This document shows positions 13,909 to 24,100 of a DNA stretch of 64,000 nt, one piece after another. Origin of the DNA: Callipepla californica brunnescens (lineage: Eukaryota > Chordata > Aves > Galliformes > Odontophoridae); NCBI GenBank assembly GCA_023055505.1, contig JALIRH010000002.1, forward strand, positions 36,775,733 to 36,839,732. The letters are read 5' to 3'. The position numbers were made by a program, and so were the translations under genes. Below the pieces are notes generated by a model, which searched no databases, was not told the origin of the DNA, and saw nothing but the letters and a program-made list of their open reading frames with translations. Position 1 is the stretch's first letter; every line of letters begins with the position of its first letter.

Positions 13909-15283
13909 ACTAGTCTGCTTTTAACTTCAATCAAAGATAGACTTGTGGCTAAGAACAATCAGAAAATAAAAAGAACATGTCACAGGAGAAAAATAATGTG
14001 ATTCACTTCTTTAAATCCACTGGCTAATAGAAGCAAATAACCAGACTTATTTAAGTTCATTCTGAACATGTTTTCCGTCCCCAAACCAGATGCTGAGTGC
14101 AGCCTAAAGAAGCTCTCTTTGATGTAAACTTCATGCTGGGGTTCTTTCACCAGGTAATGAGGTGGATGCATGGTGGGGTTACAAACAAAAAAGGCCAATG
14201 TGATTGTGACCTGAAAATGAGTTTTCAGTCTTACAGAATTGCCTGGGCTTAGTAAAGGAGGTATCTTCCTCAAGTTGCTCTCTGGCTGCCATTCTTTCAA
14301 ATACTCTCTAAAGAATTCAGATATCTAAACAATTTGAAAAGAGACAGGGTTTTGGGGATTTGCCATTGTTTTTAGAAAGCCTGTAAGGCTCTTGGGCATA
14401 AAAAGAATTTGAAAAAGCTACTTAAAACTTGTGATTTAGATGTGATCTGGCTCTAATTGGCTCTTTTCATTTTAAACTCTGATCCAACTCCTGCAGCAGT
14501 GAATAGGACTGACTGCAGTAACATTAGGGCCTGATAGATCTGCACTCAGACACCCTGTCAAGGACAGCTACGCTCTTGTTTTACTTGACCTTTCAATTAT
14601 CTAGTTTGGAAACACACAAAGGGTAACGATAAAAAAGAAAAAACAAAAAAAAAGAGAGAGCGAGAAAAAAAAAGTCCTGAAGTAAATGAAGCACCCACTT
14701 TTTCAATTTGGTTTACAACAGTAATAAAAAGAAAAAAAAGAAAGAAAAAAGAAAAAAAACAAAACAAAACAGTTTGTGCCCTCCAGATGGGTACAAAGTC
14801 AATCCAGTGAGTTATATAGCTCTTCCAAAGGAGGGAAGCAAGTGTCAGTGCAGATAAAGGAGGAAGCTGAAGCTCTTTGGCTCACAACGGTGAAGAGCCT
14901 AGTTGGGCTCTGGTGTGGAGGTTTTGAATCCAAAATCTCCATAATACAATTTAAAAATTTGCACGAACATTGTTGTATACTAAAAATCCACTAAGTGTAG
15001 GTGATATTTGGCAATCTTTGTCCAGGAACTCATAAACCTTCCCAAAGGAGCAGTTTCAGGACATTCTTCATTGAAAGTGCATAGACACATACTGAGGTTT
15101 GAAGTGTTTCAGAATCTTCTGGGGGAGATATGGGAGACACGATGGGCTGCAACACTGCTTTCAGTCCCCTTGAGTATTCTGCTATTTGCCTTGAACGTTC
15201 ATCCAATAATGTCTCTTTTTTATAAAGAGAACGACATTTTTCTGCCTTGACAAGGCCATGCAGATTTTTCCTTCTCACACGTA

Positions 15284-15539
15284 ACAGGAAAACAATGAAA
15301 AGGAATGGCCTCAAGTTGTGCCAGAGGAGGTTCAGGTTGGAATTTATTCTCCAGAAGAGTGGTGAGGCATTGGAACAAGCTGCCCAGGGAGTTGGTGGGG
15401 TCACTGTCCCTGGAGGTACACAAGAAACATGGAGATGTGGCTCTGGGGGACATGGTTAGTGAGCAATATTGGTGGTAGGTAGATGGTTGGACTAGATGAT
15501 CTTGGAGGTCTTTTCCAACCTTAACGATTCTATGATTCC
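15284..15539 (+). mobile_element. CR1 LINE fragment, 3' end
   Basis: The sense strand reads through the CR1 ORF2 C-terminus (AATGGCCTCAAGTTGTGCCA, GAGGTTCAGGTTGGA, GAGTGGTGAGGCATTGGAAC) and the 3' tail (TGGACTAGATGATCTTGGAG, GATTCTATGATTCC). The 5' part is missing, as is usual. It lies about 1.4 kb upstream of the ALKAL1 TATA box. Confidence 0.95.
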
Positions 15540-16499
15540 ATGTGACTTGCTTCTAAGGCTAGAAGATATGGACTATGAAGGTGCATAGAGGAACACAAAT
15601 CAATTCAGACCCATTCTGCAGTAGCACTATATGACTCTGAAAATGAACAAAGTAAACCAAGTGTAGAGAAGCTTTTGGATTTGGTTTGGAGCTGATAAAT
15701 AAACATACTTTCTCAATCTGTAAGGGGTCTTTTTTTTCTTCACTCAACCTGACTCTTTGACGAGAGAAAACTTCTAATATACCACAAATAAAGAGGCTGA
15801 AGCAGTAAATCATGCAGTGCAAAAGAGGTTGCCACTTCTCTTCTGTGACCCTGGGAATCCACAGGCCAGACCATCTCATTCAGTGCAATACACTGGCCTC
15901 TACAAAAAAAAAAAAAAAAAAAAAAGCTAAAATCCTTTGAAAAACTTTTGTAACCTTTCAATAGTTTGTTCTGAGCCCCCATCTCAGTCTTACTACCCTG
16001 ACCAAAGGTGAGGATGGCACAAGGGCAGGAGAAGGTGGAGGATAAGCCATCACCAGCCCTGACACAGCCCCTGTGAGATGCAGCCCCACAGATGCTCTTC
16101 CAGAGGGAGCCAGAGAAGGGCAGGAAAGACAAAGTGTTAAGGAAGAGACAAAGTTTGCGGAGAGATGTCCAAATCTATAATCTCATCTTGAAGGATACCT
16201 CAAATGCTTTTTACTTGTCTCCTGCTTTTACTACTGAAAAATCTCAGTGGTACTTTGCGACAAAGTGCTATACCTACAAATAACGTGCAAAGCCTCAACA
16301 TTTGTGTTGCTTTTCAGTCTACTCCCAGACCACCTGCATGCACTGCTCTCAAACAGAACAGATCTCCTCAACTAATTGTTTCCTCATGTTTCTATGGTTC
16401 TAGGAGGCAAGATTTTGATCCTCTGTGATAAATGGTCTCATCAGGTCAGCGTCTTCTGTTGCTACCTTTTCATAAAGTCTCGTTGTTAAAGAAGCTGTT
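15540..16499. other. upstream flank of ALKAL1, no gene recognised
   Basis: AT-rich sequence with an A22 run at 15904-15925. No coding or RNA gene is seen. It may contain distal promoter elements. Confidence 0.55.
15904..15925. repeat. A22 homopolymer
   Basis: Twenty-two consecutive A bases about 1 kb upstream of the predicted ALKAL1 start site. Confidence 0.9.
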
Positions 16500-16935
16500 T
16501 GGGAGAAACAAACTTGTACACGGTCCCTCGTTCGTGAGTTCACCCACCGAAGACTGAGCACCACTTCCCGTCAAAACAGAACCAAATTCATACAGGCTTC
16601 GCTCGAGGCTTCTCTGTTTGGTAAGAAGAAGGTAAAAAATAGTCCTTCTGCTCTACTCTCAAGGGGATCCCCCTAAGTTAAAGCACATCTTAATCTCCTG
16701 AGCCGGCAGCTTTATTAGTAAGCGTTTCCCGGTCTTCGGGGAAATCTAATTTCACGAACAGATCAGAGCCGCTTCACCCTCGGCGTGCAGTTGCCATCCA
16801 CCGGGGGACAAACGGGGAGGAGGAAGTTTGTCAGAGGAGACCTTCTCCGAGCCCAAGAGTGATTACCAGAGGTGTCTCCACCGCCTGCCACCCACCTAAA
16901 GTCGATAGTACTCGGATGAGCACGCCGGTGCGCAC

Positions 16936-16943
16936 TATATAAG
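16936..16943 (+). promoter_or_regulatory. TATA box of ALKAL1
   Basis: The sequence TATATAAG lies in GC-rich DNA. A start site 25-32 bases downstream would fall near 16966. From there to the donor at 17110 there is no ATG, so the first ATG of the spliced message is the ALKAL1 start at 17835. The ATG at 16952 lies upstream of the predicted start site. Position of the start site is inferred. Confidence 0.7.
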
Positions 16944-16965
16944 CGAAGCGCATGGCCCTGGCGGG

Positions 16966-17109
16966 CGCATCGCCCCTCTGCGGGCGCAGCACTGAGCGCC
17001 CCGCACCGCGCCCGGCGGAGCCTCCGCGGGAACACCGGCTCTCGGCCGACGGCAGCGGACGGCTCCCTGCAGCCTGCAGACGCTCACTGAGCTTTTCCGT
17101 CGCTTGAAG
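16966..17109 (+). other. ALKAL1: ALKAL1 non-coding exon 1 (5'UTR), start approximate
   Basis: The start is placed from the TATA box. The end is a good donor, TTGAAG followed by GTAAGC at 17110. The exon has no ATG and is very GC-rich, with a short GC palindrome near 17020. It would splice over a 715-base intron to the acceptor CTCCTCCCAG ending at 17824, ten bases before the start codon. An alternative is a start site inside intron 1, making 17825 part of a longer first exon. Confidence 0.65.
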
Positions 17110-17824
17110 GTAAGCTGCTGCCTCTAAGGAGGGGGCTTTTAGCAGTGTCTTTCTGGAGCGCCCCGGAGCGTGCTCGCTTGTCCCGGGGCCCCGCTCTTCC
17201 CCGCGATCCTCGGAGCATCATGCGTCCTGGAGGAGGGCAGCGAGGGTTAGCCCGGGGCCGTCGGGGAGACACGGCGGCTCCGGTTAACTCTTTCACCCGA
17301 GAGGATTTGCCGGGGAGGCGGTTGGTAAATAACTTGTGGTTTTTTTCTTCCCTCCTCCTTAATCCTAACTGTTTGCTATAATTAGAATAGCTTACTTAGG
17401 GGCATTACGCTCCGCTTTCGAAGCCTCAGCCTCTCGGAACTGCTTTTGCCCTTTACACACCGATTTGAGGCACTTTCCGATGTAACTCCCCCGGAACTCG
17501 GCACCGTCCGCTCGCCCTCCCGTGCGCTCCCTCCGCTGCAGGAGCGGTGGCAGCCTCCTGCGGGGGACCGCCTGGGGGCAAAGAGCCGAGCAAATCGCTC
17601 GCACCGCGCTACGTGCGGCGGGGCTAATAACCTTCCCCTATAATCCGCCTCTACAACGCGGCGGGGCCGTCCCGCGGCCGCACGTCGGAGCTGCGCTGCC
17701 GGCTCCCCGCGGGGCCGCCCCTGCCCCGGCGTGCGGGGGTCGGGCGGGCGCGGCATGGGCGGCGGGCGGGCGGGGTGCGAGCCGGGCCCGGAGCTGACCG
17801 CCTTCGCTCTCTGCCTCCTCCCAG

Positions 17825-18171
17825 CGCCGCAGAGATGCGAGGGGCGAAGAAACGCCAGGCGCTGCCCGCCATCGTGCTCCTCCTGCTGGCCTCGGCCCCG
17901 CCGCCTCCGGGCGCCGAGGGCAGGGACGTGCCCGCCGCGGGAACCGAGCGGGCAAAGCTCCTCGACCTCCTCCTGCAAGCCCTGGACGACGACGGCCGCC
18001 CGATACCGCCCCGCCCGCCGCGGCGGGACCGGCTGATCTCACGGCGCTACAGCGGCGGCGCCCCGCCGCCCGACCCCCGCCCCGTCGCCGCCGCCGCCGC
18101 TCCCCGGCCGCCCCCGGCCGCCGCCGCCCCGCCGCCGCCGCCCCGGCTCTTCGCCGCTGCCCGTGCTGGAG
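17825..18171 (+). CDS. ALKAL1: ALKAL1 first coding exon (coding from 17835): signal peptide and variable N-terminal region
   Basis: The acceptor CCTCCTCCCAG ends at 17824 and the donor GTAAGAG begins at 18172. The ATG at 17835 has G at -3. An in-frame ATG at 17775 lies upstream of the acceptor and would be intronic. The exon encodes residues 1-112 plus the first base of codon 113. It holds the signal peptide, the segment [20 protein letters not shown] (residues 37-56), a basic stretch with RRDR (63-66) and SRR (69-71), and alanine/proline runs at 85-103. Base composition is extremely GC-rich, unlike the other coding exons. This part is poorly conserved in the family, so assignment rests on reading frame, splice phase and signal peptide. 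Confidence 0.9.
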
Positions 18172-21100
18172 GTAAGAGCCGTGCGGGACCGGCACCGCAG
18201 GGAGAGCGCCCCGCGGGAGCTGCACCTTGGGGATCCCCGGGCCGAGGGAGGGAGGGAGGGAGGGAGGGAGGGAGGGAGGGGGCACTCGGGCTTCACCGCC
18301 TTCAGCTGGCGCTGACTCTCGGTCTCCGCTGAGCGCGCCTCCCGACTTCCCCGTGCTGCAGTTGCTGCCAGCTCCCAGGAAGCCCCGTTGCAAAGTTAGA
18401 ACTGCACCTCTGCTTTGAACAAAGAGGACAAATGACTGATCGGAGAGGCACATGTTACTCCTGCAAACTTTCTCTGTCGTGATTCCTTGCCTCGGGTGGA
18501 TGCAGTCTGTGCACGGGCGCTGGTGCCGTCCTCCACGAGGATGCTCTGTAGGGCAGAGACCTGTCCTGGCTGTGACAAGTTAGGGACAGTCCGAGCTCAG
18601 CTGCCCGTCACACACGGTGCTTGGCCAGGAGGTCCCGTCTGCTATAGCGGCTTTTCTGCAAAGCCGCCCGAAACATTTCTGAGCTCCGGAGAGATTTGTT
18701 TGAGTTAGGATGCTGCAGTTCAGAAGGAATGAAACAGTGGCTGTCTCGTGGCTGTAGCCCACTCATATTTTTGTCTTGACGCCTGCTAAGAGTCTCTACC
18801 GGAGGGAAACCGGGATGCGGGAAAGCGGGGGAGTTTGGTTTCCTAGCGATCTGCCTCTCTGGAGAGCACCCTTGTGGCTGAAACTGTTAGGTAGCTCTGC
18901 TCTGAGCAGTGGTCCATTTTAATGGAAATTAAGCGCCTCACTTCGGGAAACATTGACGGTGTGCGAAAAGTCCAAGCATTAGGTGCATTTCTGATTGGTA
19001 GGGCACGCTCACCACGATGCAGTCATTGCACAGGCTGAAAAAGTCACTGAGTGGTCCAGGACTGCGAGATTGGAGTGTCCCCACAGAATTCCTGATTTCC
19101 TTCCTTTTTCAGAGGCAGCCCAAGCCAGATTGCCAGAGGTTTGTATGCTAGCTCAAAAGATGTTGCAGATTTTCAGTGTGACTGGTCATGAATGATAGCT
19201 TACCGAGGCTTAATTCTTTATGTGCCGCAGGCAGTGTACACTTTTCAAGGAAAAAAATGCAAGTAGGCCTTTTCAAGGCACAATGTGAGATGCCTTGCAT
19301 ATGTTTTCCTTTGAAGAGAATGAAAGAAGTATAAACTTGAGAGCAGTGGTTGCTAGTACCAGGTGGCTTAGGGAAAAAATCCATTATGGACAACAGTATC
19401 CCCATTTGAGATGTTTATTCCTAGCTGTATAGTTGTACCAAGCCGTAAGATACTTACACAGCTTTGAAGAGGAAATTTCTTGAATTCATCATAGGTAATA
19501 TATACATAATGAAGTTTGCTTTCTATTAATCATTGGTTTTAGTAAATACGCTGTACGTTACAGAGGTAGAATTTCTGAACATCCTACTTGAGAGGGGTTC
19601 CCCACTTATCCCTGGCGCAGGTGTCCTTTGGCCAGCTACCAAGCTAGCTTTCACCAGCCCAGGAAGGACAGATCTAGAGTTTAAAACATGTTCATGTTTT
19701 GATATTCCTTCTTTTTTGAAAGGCGAACAGCCAGGATAGAAATTAGCACCTGTTGTGATATGTTTGTTTTGGGAGCATAAACTGTGAAAAGGCTTTACTT
19801 ACAAGGCTTCTTATAACTCCTGTCATTAGTACAGGAACAGCAGCTTTCTGCTCTGGCCAGTGGGACCTGAGGGTCAGCTGCTCAGAGCAGCTCATCTTCC
19901 CACCACTCAAGAAAGGGGTTGTGTTCAGCTGCATGCTGAGCCAAGCATTTAGGATCAGTTATATTTTTGGATTGAGTCCACTTGTTGCAGAAGATGAGAC
20001 CCAAGTGTCTGATTTAGAAGAGAGCAGCTCAAGTGCTTCTTGCATTTGAAACACAGAGCATCAAGCACAGTCAGGCATACAGAACAGAGAATGAAAAGTA
20101 GTCCTTTTTTTGTGCGTATTCCCATTCTTTTCTGAGGATGTGACTCCTTATTGTCAATGAGCTGGATGGCAGGAATATTGAAATGTGTTTTCCCTCCTGT
20201 TCTTGGAGGGCTGTCTCCAGTATTAGCCTCACACCACCATAGTCTAATTCAGCTCACTGATCTGCATCGTTGCATACCAGTCGTGTTTTTTTTTTTTTTC
20301 ATTCTTGGGACTTAGCTGTTTGTGTATTGAGGAGAGCTGGCCTGGTGTGCTACTGAGTGAACTGCAGGGAAAACTTGATGCAGATGGCTGGAGCCTCATC
20401 CCCGATGTGTGTGATGAGGTGTTGAGAGGGGATGGGACATCATCCTCATTGACATGATGGCTCAGGCCATAACAGGAAAGCACAACGTCATGGGGTTTCT
20501 TCAGTGAGTCTACAGACAGAAATGTGAGATACTGTCAGACATCCTACAGGTACCACTCAGTTATAGGTCACAGAATCACAGAACTGTTGGGGTTGGAAGG
20601 GACCTTCAGAAATCAGAGTCCAGCTCCCTGCCAAAGCAGCTCCCTAGCCCAGGTTGCACAGGTAGGTGTCCAGTTGGTCTTGAACGTCTCCAGAGAAGGA
20701 GACTCCACCACCTCTCTGTGCAGCCTGTGCCAGTGCTCCGTCACTGCACTGTGAAGAAGTTCCCATGCACATTTATGTGGAAGTTCGTATGCATCAGTTT
20801 GTGACCATTTCCCCTCGTCCTGTCACCTCACATAAGAAAAGATCTGAAGAAAGACTGGTTGGTTTGCGATGCTTGATCTGAAGGTGGTTTGTGGCAGTTC
20901 AAGGACAGGCTCTGACTTTGACCTGTGTCACGGAAATAACAGCAGCACGGCATCATGGAGGTTTATTGGGGGTCCGAGAACTAGAGAGAATGAGCAGCCA
21001 TTGAAATAGGTTTGACTGAAATAGCAGCATTGAAGTAGGATGGACGCTCAAACCTTCAGGGAGCTGTTGTGGCCTCCTTCCTGAATATGGCTCTTCAGGT

Positions 21101-24100
21101 CATTTTCCCCTTCGGCATCAGAAATGTATCTTGTGTTGTGCACTTTTCATCTTTATGAAGATTTGTATTATGTATCTTTATAGGGCCAAGAAAGGCACCC
21201 ACACGTGCAATAAAGACACCAGTTTTCCCATCACTTCAGCTGTCTTAACTTCTGCCTTTTATCGTCACACGTTCAAAAGCCTTCTCGCACAGATCTTTCT
21301 GTGTCTTTCTTGGTGACCCAATTAATGAGTGAATGCTTCTTCTGAAGAGTATATTTAGAAGAAATAATGTATTCCAACTAACCCAAAAGCAGTCTTTATC
21401 TTCTGCTAGGATTTCTAGTAGAATTTCACTGAAAATACAAGTTGTTCCTTTTAGTTATTATAGGTAGCAAGATTGGATTTTCTGTCACAACATACTTTAC
21501 CTGATTTCCATGGTCTCTATTCTTGACGTGTTTTTTCTTATTTTCTGCTTTTTTAATTTTTCTTCTTTTATTAAGTGCCTCATAAAGTTTTCAAGCCTAG
21601 TTATGAAAGCTCTCCATGGCCAGTTCTTCTTATAACTATTCCTCAGATTCCAATGTGCCATTTTTTGTTATTTTTTTCATGAAGAACCCAAATATGATTT
21701 TCACAAAGACAGGATTCAATATCAAGTTATTTTTGAATATCGTGTTTGGGGAACTAGAGTAGTTTTCACCATTTTCCTGGGATTTTTTTTATTGCCTTTA
21801 TCCAAACTCCACCTACAGAACCTAAATAGCTTCCGTAAGTTCAGGTTTAAGGGTGTGTTTGGAAATAAAGCAGGCTTTTTTTTTTTTTTTTTTTTTTTTA
21901 ACTATTCTTTCCTTGCATATTCCCCATGCCAATAGAGAAGTGAGCATCTAGACTTATAAGGTACTGACATTTGCCTTTGTGCTGAGAGACCAGCATTTTA
22001 AAACATTTTGATTAGTTGCTTTTTAAGCATTAAGGAATGAAGATAAATATTGTTCTCAGTTTACCAGTATGTTCAAATTAGCCTCCTGAGCATATCTAAT
22101 TCAGATTTAGAATAGCGTATTGGAAAGAAACTTTGACCCTCAAACTATTTAAACTCTGTGGTTAAATTTAAGAGTTCAGTTTTATTCCAAAGTTTCTTAC
22201 ACATCAGCAGAAGAAAACTCTGCATCGTGCCATGACATGGTGCTGATTTAATCATTTTCCATAACAGGTTATATTTGAAAGATATGTTTGATGTTTTAGT
22301 TTAGTTTACAGTTGAATCAAACCCACTTTTTACTCACTTAAAAAATCTCATGAAAGTGCAGTGATTGTTACAGTCAGAAGTCTCCAATTCTGCATGACCT
22401 CCTGTGCCTTAAACTACTTCAGTGAGCGTAATTGCAGGTCTGGAATAAAAAAAGGATGCCACAGGGGAAAGTAAACCTTGTCTCTAACAAATTAAAATGT
22501 ATGGCATGGAATGACACAGGGCTCTTTGTAATATCTTTGTCTCTATTTTTTTAAGGAGTATTGTGTTAGTAGAAGTTGCTGAGCACTCAGAAGGGTTACA
22601 AGAAAATGAGAGCTAATAAAAATGATATTTTCCAAAATTATGATTACCAAAATGTAATTTTTTCTTTTCTTTTAGCAGTCTTTCCTGATTTCGTATCTGA
22701 AGCTTCTGAATACATTATCTTTACTGTAAAGTTGGTGGATATACTGTTCTGGAAGTGAACAAAGCTGATAGATTCTGCTTTTGGAGACTTAATATAATCA
22801 ATATTCCTAAAGGTTATGGAGCTCGCTTTTCTTTGTTACTGGGATGGGAATGATGTGTATGAGTAAATTATAATTGTGTATGTAAGATCTAGCAGTTAAA
22901 GGAAAATATATTCTCATAGAATTAGTAAACCAAGTGGTTTATTGGATATAATTCCTCTCAGCAGAGCATCTATGAACGCTCACTAACTTGTGTGCTGGGA
23001 GCAGTACAGATGTCATATGTTGCCCAGACAAGTGGATACTGAGGCAGGGTAAGAGGGGATGAATTTTTCTCATTATCATGTTTCTGAAATCAGAACAATC
23101 CCAATGAGTTTGGTAGGACCATCCACTGATAGTCACTGTGTTGGATGGTGCAAAAGCCAGGTGTCAATTCTATCCACAAAAGTACAATTAGTCAGGTAGA
23201 TTTATATATATATGTATTTTTTTTTTGCACGGTGTTTCATGAATGAGTCAAGAATGACTTTTCTTTAACTATACTGACAGCATTTCAATCTCAGTCTTCT
23301 CAAATTTTCCATGATAAGTTCTCCTAAAAAATTTGACATTCACCACTTTTTGACTCATTACTTACTGTTTCCTGTCATAAATGTGTAGTTCCACACCCCC
23401 AAGTTTTGTTTCTGACAAGTGTGTATTTGTAATTTGTGCTTTTCTCAGCATTTTCACTATTTTGAATGGAATGACCTTGGACTTTATTTCAGGACAGCCG
23501 TTACTTTCCACAGCTGTTCCTTCCAGAACATGTTACTTTTGTGTTAGTTCTTTAAAGTGTAAGAGGTCAATGATCTTAGTGATCTTAGTCTTCTTTCAGC
23601 TTTCTTAGTTTCTTGTTTAAGTCAGCCCACATGCTGCATAGCACATACACTCCTTTATGTTTCCATTCAAGGGCCTGCATCTGTCGTTATGTCCATCTCC
23701 CTGGTGGATCCAATACCTTTATGACATGTTTCTCTGCTGCTACGTTTGTTGCCTCGTCTGCTTGAATTCCTAGGTGTATTGTGCAATACGTATTGTAATA
23801 GTGATGCTGTGATTTTGGCGAGAGTGATTATCAGCCAATGGGGCTAGGCCACTGTACAGAAGAGATCTGAAATTTTGCATAAGCCAGAGATCTTCATTAC
23901 CATGGTAGGAATGGACCAACCCTGATAGCTGATAAGTAAGCAATAAAAAAGCTATTTGCTATTGCAGTGTAATTACTATACACTTTGGGTTTTAAAGTAC
24001 AAGGGACCCATCAGAACAGTCCTTCAAATGAAATGTTTATGTCAGTTTTCAGGGGGCTCTGTTCTTACTTCCATTTCACGTAATGCAAACTGAGGGTCCC

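Larger units (their letters stand above)
12301..15283. other. intergenic sequence with small CR1 traces
   Basis: No gene is recognised. Apart from two possible CR1 tips listed separately there is a purine-rich, A-dominated stretch at about 14.62-14.76 kb. The sequence at 12.3-12.7 kb may belong to the hAT element but shows no clear similarity. Confidence 0.55.
16500..18300. promoter_or_regulatory. CpG island over the ALKAL1 promoter, exon 1 and first coding exon
   Basis: CpG dinucleotides become dense from about 16.5 kb and peak at 17.5-18.2 kb, then fade over the next few hundred bases. The flanks are AT-rich with few CpGs. The island covers the TATA box, the non-coding exon, intron 1 and the signal-peptide exon. 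Such islands mark vertebrate promoters. The edges are judged by eye. Confidence 0.88.

Noticed and set aside
17775..17834. In-frame ATG 20 codons upstream of the chosen ALKAL1 start
   Set aside because: It lies upstream of the acceptor ending at 17824, and the added residues would bury the signal peptide behind a non-hydrophobic leader. It would matter only if transcription began inside intron 1.
18172..18332. Open frame running on past the first coding exon
   Set aside because: It reads through a strong donor into intron 2 and the GGGA repeat. The phase-1 join to 42095 restores the conserved ALKAL domain.
17638..18453. 271-codon minus-strand open frame over the CpG island
   Set aside because: It is the antisense shadow of the GC-rich ALKAL1 exon, where stop codons are rare. 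Its product is low-complexity Arg/Gly/Ala/Pro with no recognisable domain.
20900..21120. Possible LTR or other element next to the CR1 copy at 20568
   Set aside because: The sequence is GC-richer and ends abruptly, but I could find no terminal repeats or known element text.
22640..22757. Exon-like segment after a T-rich tract and TTTTAG
   Set aside because: The acceptor is plausible but there is no good donor after it, and the short frame ending in a stop has no recognisable similarity.
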